64,000 bases of DNA, taken from NCBI GenBank assembly GCA_010279815.1, contig QEOQ01000395.1, forward strand, positions 121,913-185,912, in the 5' to 3' direction. Below are positions 55,026 through 64,000 of the stretch, piece after piece. Position numbers and translations under genes: made by a program. This stretch comes from Brachionus plicatilis (lineage: Eukaryota > Rotifera > Eurotatoria > Ploima > Brachionidae). Position 1 is the stretch's first letter, and each line of letters begins with the position of its first letter. The notes below the pieces were generated by a model. The model was not told where the DNA came from. It was given only the letters and a program-made list of their open reading frames with translations, and searched no databases.

Positions 55026-58000
55026 TTAAGCAGTGGTATCAAAAAAAATTGGAAAAATTGATTTTTTAGCTTTAGAATAAATATTTTTTTTTCCACAATT
55101 ATCTATCTTTTTTCTTAAATTTAAATTTTCAATTTTATTTATTAATAAACTAGCTTCAATTTTGTTCAAATCTAGCGAATAAAATTGATTAGACTTGAAG
55201 CCTTTTTGTACCAGGAAAAATTTGCTGTAATAAACTAACGACTTGACACATTGTTCCAAAGTTGACTCATTGAATATCATTCGAGAAAGCTTTGTGAAGC
55301 ATTCGACAAAACCCTGATAGCATAGCCCAGTAAAAGCATTCTGGCTCAATTCATTAACCCGTTTTTTGGTGTTGTACATGTCCCATTTCTTGCTCAATTC
55401 AAAAAAAATTATGTCCAAATTATCACTTGTTACTGATCTATTCGCAATATTACAGGATCTTGAAAAAAAAAATTTAATTTATATTGTTGAGGTATAAAGA
55501 AAAAATTTAAATAATGAAATTCAAAATTTTTAAGTTGGTTTTACAAAAATTTTAATTATTAAAAATTAAAAATTTCTTTTTAAATATTTTTCTTTTCATA
55601 AAAGTTTTTAAATAATCTAATCATTGTTTAGGTAAGGATCATTGAAAAATTTAGAATTTTTTAAATTTAAATTGTCACTCAAATAATGATTGTTGATAAA
55701 ACTTTTTTTGTTGGACCATAGTAAGCTTAACCACAAAAATAGTAAATTATACCACTGATTAAATAAAACAACCAAAAATTAAATTTTCAATAACACATTC
55801 AGTTCTTTTCCACTAATATAGTTATATTACCAATAATTTATATTTTTGATTGCTATAACCATATATTTAATAAAATATTATCAAAAGAAGTGTAAAAATA
55901 ACAAAATAAAAATACTATTGATTAAATTCATTCAGACCAGAGTTGTTTTAAAGTCATAAAGTCCAGTCAAATCAAGTCATTAGACTTGACTTTAAATTTT
56001 TGTTTTAAAAAACCTTAATATTCATGTGGCCGCCTTAATAACTACATGGAACGGAAAAAATTCAAATATTAATTTTGAATTAAAACTGGCTTGAAACTGA
56101 CTCATTTTTGAAAGATGATACAATAAACAATTTATTATTTTAGAGGATTAAAAATTGGGGTCTATTCCCTTATGTGACCAAAAATTTTTTAGGTGATAGG
56201 TGACCAACACTGGTCACGAAATACGTGATCAAAATTTAGGTGAACAAAAAAATTGACTTAATAAAATCATTGATCACCTAATGCTTACCTTGATCACATA
56301 ATGCTAACATTGATCTCAAAATGTTAGTCTTGATCACATAAAAAAAATTATTTGAAATTCACTTAAGTTTTGAAAACTTTTTTAAACATAATTTATCAGG
56401 AACCTTAAGCATTACATAAAAAAGAGGAAAAAATATTCATATGAGCAGAAAACATTAGATTAGTATTTTTTACTTTAAAGACTTAAATTTTTTTTATTTT
56501 TTTTTATTTTATTGGTCACGTATTTTCGATCACATAAAAACATAATTGTTCACCTATTTTCTCTATTGATCACATAAGTATCTTATTGATCACATAAAAA
56601 AAAATTTTGATCACAAAATAAATTTATTTTAAATTTCAAATTTTTTTCTCATTTTTTGTTCACCTAAATTTTGATCACGTATTTCGTGATCAATTGGTCA
56701 CATAAGGGAATAGACCCAAAAGTTGATTATAATGATAAAAGATTCGGAAATGTCAGGAAATGCAAAATTTGTGATACACGAATGAAAAAAAAAATGTTTT
56801 TGTTTGAATAAATGAAAGCAAAAGTATTTTTATTTTGTTATTTTTTACACTTCTTTTGATAATATTTTATTAAATATATGGTTAAATCTATCAAAACTTG
56901 GCTTAAAATAGAAATTATTGGTGTTATTACTAGATTAGTGGAAAAGAACTGAATGTGCGATTAAAAATTTAATTTGTGGTTGTTTTATTAAATTTTTATG
57001 GTATTTTTTACTATTTTTGTGGTTTGATAATATTTTCGCTCTTTTTTGTTATTTTAAAACGAGTTAAAAATCTAGTCCAATTTAAAAAAAAAAAAATTCC
57101 CAAAAATTTTTTCTCAAAATGTTCATTTAAAGATTTGAAGTATTGTTAATTACTCTAGTAAAAACTAGAAGCATAATAGATTCAGCACATTAAAGTAACA
57201 TACTCGATATGAAATATGAAAGAATGGAAATAGATAAAAGATTAAAAATAAAAAAAAAATTAAATTTGGCTTTAAATTGCTTTTGTAACCAAAATTATTT
57301 TTTTATCACTAAAATAAATTTACTTTAAAAAAAATGCTATATGCATGTTATAAATAAACAACTTTTTTGATCAGAAAAGACTCTTTTTTATTTTTTTTTA
57401 ATTAAAAAAAATTCTTTGCTTAAACCTTTTTGGCATAAAAATTAAACAATAATTTTTCAGCTTATTCTAAAATACTTGATTTGGAAGGTGAATTCGAAAG
57501 GAGTTTAGTTGAAAGAATGGATACTCAAGACACTCAAGCAATTGCTCTAGAGCTAGATAAATAGTTGGATAAAGAAAAAGACTAAAAGAATTTAAAAGAC
57601 GCCGAGTAAATTGGAGTTTAGAAGCCAGTTGAGATCAAAAATAAACAATTTACTAAAACTAATCTGTAAAAACTCGAATAATCCAAATCTTTTTTTTTAA
57701 ACAAGATATTTAAATTTTTTTTTTCCGACTCATAAAGTATTTTTATATTGAAAAGGCTTTTTTTATAAAAGCATTAAAATTTTTCCTCAATTTTTGAAAT
57801 AAAATTCATTCTAAAATTTAGCATCATTTGAGACTAAAATAAAATTATTTAAACTTCTCGCTTATTAAATGCTTTTTTTAAAGAAAAGATAAATTTAAAT
57901 ATTGAAAAAATGAGCCTATTTTTTAAAAATAAAAAACAATAATACCTCACAAAAAGACGGAAATCATCGTGGGTCATTATTTTTAAGGTATTGTGAATGG

Positions 58001-58644
58001 TAAAGAATATAAACAAGTCGGAAATGCCCTCCTGTATGTACAATCGATTATATTGACTTCCTAGATTATTATTAGGAAATATGTTTCGCAAATAGCTTGC
58101 TGAAGTTAAAGATGAAGAATAAGTAGATGTTTTGATTGCAGTTTTAGATGATTTTAGTGAAGAAATATCTGAGTTATCTGTGCTGTTTGTTCGCGGCTCT
58201 GAGCTGGCTGATCTTAGCTTTTTGATGTAAGACTGTGATGGCTTTGAAAGCAGTGGTATTTTATCAAAATTTAATTTTTTAAATTTCATTGAGGAAACTG
58301 AGCGTTGTTCTATTCGTTGTTTGACTAAATTTTTTCGGTGCATTGCCGCCTTTTCGGCTTGTTCTTCTTCTTTTTTCATTTTTTCTCTTCAAATACCTTT
58401 AGATTAATTTGTTAACAAAAAAAAAAAACTCTTACATCATTTCAAGCTTTTTTTTTGGACATGCTAGTTTTAGAGTCTCAAGAACAAGTGGTTTTTTGAT
58501 TTCCACATCAATCGGACTTGCCAAGGTCATAATTCTGCCATCTAGAGTTTCTGATTCAAAGTCTATTCTCAAACTAGGATTACAATTTACTTCCAATAAA
58601 ACAGGCTTCAAATCTTCTTTGAGCAAGATGTCGAATCCAATAAT
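55026..58644 (-). CDS. Tubulin tyrosine ligase-like (TTLL) polyglutamylase, C-terminal exons
   Basis: Three exons chain in phase: 58644-58436, 58386-57946 and 55458-55026, with donors GTAAGA and GTATTA and acceptors ending AAG; they give 360 residues to TAA. The first exon has the end of the ATP-grasp ligase core, IIGFDILLKEDLKP-VLLEVNCNPSL, then SPIDVEIKKPLVLETLKL. The second starts with a charged helix (EEEQAEKAAMHRKNLVKQRI) followed by Ser/Lys-rich linker and MTHDDFRLFVR. The third begins SCNIANRSVTSDNLDIIFFE LSKKWDMY. This layout suggests a TTLL11/TTLL6-like enzyme adding glutamates to tubulin in cilia or axons; the subfamily is uncertain. The catalytic N-terminal exons lie beyond 58645 and were not found. 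A 49-nt and a 2.5 kb intron separate the exons. Confidence 0.85.
55729..57024. repeat. Large inverted repeat, ~190-200 bp arms, in the TTLL intron
   Basis: 55729-55918 and 56821-57024 are reverse complements with scattered changes, sharing e.g. CACATTCAGTTCTTTTCCAC and CATATATTTAATAAAATATT. The ~900 bp between holds a family repeat also found inside 34113-35652 and the MITE at 56158-56717. It may be one foldback element with later insertions. Confidence 0.75.
56158..56717. mobile_element. MITE with long inverted repeats, hAT-like 8-bp target
   Basis: Ends are GGGTCTATTCCCTTATGTGA on the left and the same sequence read inward from the right. The arms continue with shared ACGAAATACGTGATCAAAAT and AGGTGAACAAAAAA. 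Flanks AAAAATTG and AAAAGTTG differ at one base, consistent with an 8-bp duplication. The interior repeats TTGATCACATAA and variants. It is non-coding. Relatives occur at 49858 and about 32640. Confidence 0.75.
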
Positions 58645-59087
58645 CTTAAAAAATTTAAATAACCTTAATTTTTCTTTTTGAGTAAGAGATTTTAAAAGAA
58701 AAAAACTAAAAAAGATTACTAAAATATCACCAATACCCTCAGATAATTCACATTTAGTATTCTTTTTTGATCATATGGTCTCAGAATTTACTTAAAAATC
58801 AACATAAAATCTGAGATCATCAAATAGCTTTTTTAGATTGTTATGAATTTTGTTTAATTTTTGAATAAATTTATATTTTGTGAGCGGAAAATACAAATTA
58901 AAATTTTTTAGAATTTATTTTTAAAAGGAAAAAATAAGACGTATTGGATTAAATATTAATAGATTATTAATTTGAAGTATTAATCGTATTAAATTTTTAA
59001 GTTATCAAATTAATCTCTAAAAAAAATCAGTAAATTTAATTGCTGTTCAATTAAAATCTAAAAATACCTTAAATAATTTGATTCAAT

Positions 59088-59560
59088 GTGAAAATTAATT
59101 TTAAAAAAAACCAGGTGAAGTAAAAAGATAAATTGAATTTAAAAATTAAGAAATAAAGAAAATAGACGAAGCCCAACACCAACTTACATGTCACCCAACA
59201 ATACTACCAATATCTAGTTGTCCGCGATGTAACATAGGACTAGCTCAGGAAGAATATGCTGAACATATGGTCGAGTGTATGGTCCTTCGGCATAGATGTG
59301 AAAATAATTTATAAAAAAAACTAGATGAATTAACAAGATAAATTGAATTAAAAATCAAAATAAAGAGATAAATTTATTTAGTTGATTTGAATCAATTCGA
59401 AGCGGAAAATTAAATCTTTAAAAATTTTGAAAGCATACATTATGGCTATCATTTAATGGACTGACAAAAAAGCATCAGTCGCAGTCGAAGCACTGAATGT
59501 GGTTTTACCTAGAAAACGAGGAAGACCAACGAAAAAGCAAAAGACAAATTAAGTCATTTT
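59088..59560 (+). pseudogene. Transposon-like scraps: zinc-finger fragment and AT-hook tail
   Basis: 59186-59311 reads LTCHPTILPISSCPRCNIGL AQEEYAEHMVECMVLRHR, with a C-x2-C-x11-H-x3-C zinc-finger pattern, and stops after CENNL. The TGTGAAAAT...AAGATAAATTGAATT block flanking it occurs twice, 211 bases apart (59088 and 59299). Further on, about 59466-59550 reads ASVAVEALNVVLPRKRGRPT KKQKTN and TAA, a basic tail like those ending MULE transposases. Neither has a start codon. Confidence 0.4.
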
Positions 59561-62500
59561 TTTCCATTTTATCTATTTTTTAATTCTCCTTATCTTTCAC
59601 TTTTTTTATATTTTCTTTGTAATTTTATATTTGATAGTATGTTTAATAAATATTTTTGTCAGTCGAAACAGTTTTTTCGTCAGTCCAAAATGGATTTAAA
59701 AGTTCACTTAAAATTTTTTTTGTCACCCCAAAAAAATAAATTTGTCACCCCCAAAAAATTAACCCCAAACATAATTTCAATTAAGTAAGAAATTTATCCT
59801 AAACAAAAGATTTTTAAACCTTTTCAATTAAATTAAAAAATTAAATGCAGAGAGAAATTTTCATGCAAACCATTCTACACCATACCAAATTATCGTGAAT
59901 TATTCTTGATGTATGAAATTTTTGCAGAGATTTATAGATATAATAAATTCAATTTAATGTTGAATGTTTCCTCTGAAAATTTGCTTCTGTAGCACAATAT
60001 AAAAACAAAAATTACTTTAAAAATTCTTTTAAGGACAATTTAAATTTGATCATATACTTCAATTTGCCAAATTTTCTTTAAAATTTAAATTTTTCAATTA
60101 AATATTTAAATAATTAAAACTAACCTTTGCGTTCAAAGAACATCAAAACTTTCTTAATTTTAACATTTGAATATTAATTAAATTATGATAAAGGAAATGC
60201 AGCATATCCACAATATTTTAAGAATTTGATTTTCTATCTTAAGATTTATATGTATTTACTTACAGGTACTTTAAACTACAAAAATGTGATTGCTGACTCA
60301 ATAAAACAGTGTTTACACAACTATAACTAAAGTTTTTGAAGGAAAATCTTAATTAATCTCATTTAAGTTGGTCCATAACTTAATTAAAATTCTTAAACAA
60401 AAATTTATTTAAAAAATTTTTATGTTTTATTTTTATTTCTTTATATTGTAAATTTAATTGCCTACTTGAAGTCTATGAACATGATCAAATGATCAAAACT
60501 TTTTTGATTAAAATCATAATACGAAATGATGAAATTAGTTTTTTTACATTTTTTAAAATTAAACATAAGATGTTTATTATTTTAATTAAAAAAAAACAAA
60601 TCTTTTTTTTTTCTAATTGATCTTTAATTGATTCTTTAATTGAAATCTTTATTTGAAAATTTTAAAGAGAAATTTAAAATCCACATTAAAGTATCTAAAT
60701 TATGACTAAATGGTATTTTAATATAACTTAAAATATATTACGGCGAAACAGATTTAAATTTTGTATTTCAAAATATTGATTAAGATTTTATTTTTACTTC
60801 GGATAAAAATTTCTATAATTTTCTATTTAATTAAAGATTAAAAAAATCATGTTTAATAAAGTTTAGTTATTTATTATTAACAATTGATAAAAAAAACTTT
60901 TTATTTAAATCAAAAACTAAAAGTTTTGATTTGAAATTTACATTTGGTCATGAACTTCAATTTGCCAATTTTATTTTATTTTAATAATTAAACTTTTTAC
61001 ACTTTTACTTTCTCTGATGGAAGTTAATTTAATTCAATAAATAATAAATAAATAAATATGTGAATGCGAACTTTTTAGTGAAAGTTTAAAAAAAAACAGC
61101 TATTGGAAAAATACTACGGTCCAATCTCTTGTCTGATCTGAACATATATAAAAGATTCATAGATCAAATGACATCTTGTAGAGCACAAAATTAACTAAAA
61201 AAGCGGAAAGTGTACTTATTTTTTTGTATCTGGTAACAAAGAATCCATATGACTACAAATGATACAAATTCTGAAACTAGAAAAATTTGTAAATTTTTTT
61301 ATGGCTTCGACATGATGTCGAACATCAAGCTTTGGTTCAAATGTTTTGCATTTCTTGAACCTTAGTTTATTTTTTTTTAATTTAAATATTTTTATAAGAG
61401 AAAACAAATTTTTATTTTATTAATTCTTAGAAACTTAGAATCAAGAAAATCGGGGATTTGTTAAATTTTTAAAATTTTTTTTTTTTTTTAATTTTTAATC
61501 CTTAAAGCTTGTTTTATAGAATACCGTAGTAATTTATGGCACCATAATCTAATTTATTTTTTTTACCTTAAAAAATAAATCAGAGCAAGCTATAATTTGA
61601 ATCTTGTATTGTTCTTAATATTCTGTGAATAATGCTAATGGAATATATAAAATTTAAAAAATTAAAATTACTCTATATTTTATTAACTTAATGTGAATTT
61701 TTTATCGATTTAAAAAATTTTGGTTGTCTATCAATAAAAGTAATTAAAAAAAATATTTACTTATAAATTTGGTCCTATTTTTAAGGCAATAAAAAAACAC
61801 ATTTATAGATCTAGTTTGAATTAGGGTTTTTAATGAATGCAACGTTATGTAACTTCAAAATTAGTGACACTCGTATATTACTTCATATTTTTGTTTAAAT
61901 TCCACTAATTTGAAATATACAGGTACGACAATATTTAAAACAATTAAATATTTTTTAAAAGAGATTTAACTTGACCTTATATTTTCTAGTGATTTACGAA
62001 TTCAATCCAGAGCACTTTTTTGGCTAAAGGGGTTAATTTTATTATATTAATATTCTTTTAATTTTAATTCGAAAATGATGCAAATTGTTTACTATCGATC
62101 AACCTTTTTTTGCCTTAAAGTAGCAAACTAAAAATGTAATTTAAAAAATATTATTTCTTAATTAAGTTTTTTAGTAAAGAAACTTAATGGGTTATTCTTA
62201 GGGATTCTGAGGTGAATCGAATGAAAAAAAAACAAAAAATCCAATCAAGTTTAAATTAACCGGGTTAATTTTTTTGATAAAGCTGGAAAAACTTAAATTC
62301 AAAATATCAAAAAATTTGTCAATTGTTTGGACCGTCTTATAAAAAAATTACAAAAAAAAATATTTTTGGTAAATTTTAGTCTTCTTTAAGGGAAAATATT
62401 GTTTACGACAATTTACGTAAAAAGACTCGTTTTTAAAAAACTATAAAATACTTTAAAAAATTGTTAAAAAACCAATAAAAGATAGTTTTATAAAAAATAA

Positions 62501-63271
62501 CTGATTTTAAAATTTGAATCAACTTCTATTTTGTTATTTTATTTCTGAGTAATTAATGCCTTAAAATCTTTTATCGAAAAAATTTGATAAATTAACCAAT
62601 TTCGAATCTTTATGAATTTTTTTGAATCATTCAAAAAACTTTCAGGAAAAATTGAACAAAAACTTGAAACTAAAATAATTTATTGAAAGTTAGGTGAATT
62701 TATTTTTTTGATGTCTTTACGTATTCTTTCAAATGTTTTAGTGTTAGATTATGTCTTTCTATAAAATTTGAGTAAAAAAGGCAATTTAAAAAAGCAACAA
62801 CCTGATTTGCTCAAAAAACATGAATTAATAGAATATATAATTTAACTTGTTTGTATGAAGTTGAGAATAATCTTACTCAAAGATATAATACTGAATTTAA
62901 AACTGTAATTTTTAAAAAAGATTAAATTTTTTTTTGAAATTATAATAATCTAAAACTTTTAGGCTTGATTAAACTTCATTTTTTTTAAAACTCTTTTAAC
63001 TTCAAAGTCATTTCAAAAGACTTTTAGAAAAAGTAAGGTTTTATATGCACTATATCCAGGGTCTTGAGAATGGTGCTGCATTATTTGAATGATTTAAAAA
63101 CAAAATATAAAAATAATTCAAGACAATATTTTTTAATTTTAAATTCTTTTTTATTTTTAAACTTTAGAATTTTTTTATGATTTTTTTTGCTTAAAATTTT
63201 TCCAAATTGTCAATTTATTTTTTTAAATAAAAAGAGAAATATTTTGCTTTGCTTTAATTTTTTTCGCTCCA
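59561..63271. other. AT-rich sequence, nothing firmly recognised
   Basis: It may contain unseen upstream TTLL exons on the minus strand. A minus-strand frame at 61407-61216 (CKTFEPKLDVRHHVEAIKKF TNFSSFRICIICSH) is protein-like but does not match the expected TTLL segment. ACGTAA-type repeat sequence recurs near 62412. Confidence 0.4.
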
Positions 63272-63312
63272 AACTTCACCACCGCGTTTTAGTAAAACGC
63301 GGTGGTGAAGTT
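63272..63312. repeat. GC-rich perfect hairpin, 19-bp arms, 3-base loop
   Basis: AACTTCACCACCGCGTTTT (63272-63290), loop AGT, then its exact reverse complement (63294-63312). A second overlapping inverted pair TTTAGTAAAAC/GTTTTACTAAA (63289-63299 and 63310-63320) shares bases with it, so two alternative foldings exist. No T-run suggests a bacterial-type terminator. Confidence 0.85.
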
Positions 63313-63320
63313 TTACTAAA

Positions 63321-64000
63321 TAGCACTGTTTACTATGTAAATCGATCATATACAATAAAAATTCTAATACATTAAACGATACAAAAAATTCTAAAAGTTT
63401 AAAAATATGAAAAGACAGGATCGGTTTTATATTGAAACTTAAATATTAAAAAAAATTTCTATAAAATATAATTTTAGACTCATTTAAGAGAATTTTGGCA
63501 AAATCAAAATTATTGTACATTTTTATATTTTTACATTTTTACATTTTTGAGAAACAAAAAAAATCTCAAAAAATTTTCATTTAAGAAAAGTTTAGAAAAA
63601 TTTAAATGTAAAAACCAAGGATAATTTTTTGAAAATTCCTTTTAATTAATTGCGAATTTATTATTACTTTTCTTAATGAAAACTTTTTTAAGTTTTTTTA
63701 TTTTGAAATTTTTATTTTTTCTCTCAAAAATGTAAAAATGTACAATAAAATACATCTTGCCGAGAATTTTTTTGAGTTTGAATTTAGACAAAATTCCTAA
63801 GCCTGAATTAACAATTTAAAATTCTAAAAGCGCTATTGTAAATGATTCGTAAGATGAAGATAAAAATCAAAGTGATGAATCAATTAAAAAATTTTTCAGT
63901 TTGTCTCAGAACTACAAAATAATCATTCAAAGAAATAATTTTAAAATTTCAAAATTTTTTTAATTATTAAGAACAAAGTTTAGTTAATTTAACGAGCTAA
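63321..64000. other. AT-rich end of window with a coding-like scrap
   Basis: Around 63826-63960 the plus strand reads as an acidic, protein-like frame with one stop (DEDKNQSDESIKKFFSLSQN). It is probably transposon debris or part of an exon running from elsewhere. Nothing else is recognised. Confidence 0.3.

Noticed and set aside
55028..55042. AAGCAGTGGTATCAA, identical to the first part of a common template-switching cDNA adapter
   Set aside because: The match is only 15 bases, the rest of the adapter is absent, and the bases form the last codons of the TTLL frame with matching phase. Chance is more likely than contamination.
58409..58681. 90-codon plus-strand frame over the first TTLL exon
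   Set aside because: It is the antisense of the LLEVNCNPSL exon; the minus strand has the family match and splice sites.
1..64000. tRNA, rRNA or CRISPR features
   Set aside because: No cloverleaf with A and B boxes, no rRNA-like segment and no regularly spaced repeat-spacer array could be found by eye; a tRNAscan run would be decisive for tRNAs.

Overview
The window is about 64 kb of very AT-rich animal (metazoan) nuclear DNA. The evidence is spliced genes with introns from about 40-60 nt up to several kb, poly(A) signals, and animal families: GPSM2/LGN with TPR and GoLoco modules, an FGF-like ligand, an ApoD-type lipocalin, a TTLL polyglutamylase-like protein and ARL3. The compact introns, extreme AT content and mixture of DNA transposons, LINEs, Penelope-like and Ty3 elements would suit a small invertebrate such as a monogonont rotifer. 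The taxon is inference only. Two assembly gaps (N) lie at 13504-14361 and 26063-26462.

Layout. 16-8067 (+) is GPSM2: one long TPR exon, a 6.4 kb intron full of transposon debris, and a GoLoco exon. A damaged Ty3/gypsy LTR retrotransposon (8307-14468) follows directly, then the decayed start of a second retroelement sharing the primer-binding site (15032-16110). 19425-20032 (-) is a complete two-exon ARL3. 20613-24009 (-) is an unrecognised gene that I rebuilt from four small phase-compatible exons, plus a possible fifth. One of its introns is almost entirely a Tigger/pogo-like DNA transposon. More candidate minus-strand exons lie at 24373-25556. 27049-27352 (-) encodes a small secreted Thr/Ser-rich protein with a GPI-like tail. 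28540-30563 is a three-layer nest: a LINE holding a Penelope-like GIY-YIG fragment that itself holds a MULE-type element with a 9-bp target duplication. 33442-37588 is a Mutator-like transposon whose transposase frame is broken only by a TA-flanked 1.54 kb insertion. 38570-39373 (-) is a divergent FGF-like exon. 39.4-47.7 kb holds almost no recognisable genes. 47.8-50.4 kb holds a foldback element and LINE relics.

50746-55024 (+) is a three-exon lipocalin that converges on a TTLL gene (55026-58644, -), with stop codons one base apart. Their 3' UTRs must overlap. The large TTLL intron carries a ~190-bp-arm inverted repeat with a hAT-like MITE inside. 59-64 kb is mostly featureless AT-rich DNA with transposon scraps and a striking GC-rich perfect hairpin at 63272-63312.

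The cellular genes do not form a pathway; this is ordinary animal gene order in transposon-rich sequence. The most informative parts are spliced genes missed by long-ORF scanning, the transposon-made intron, the nested insertions, and the convergent gene pair.
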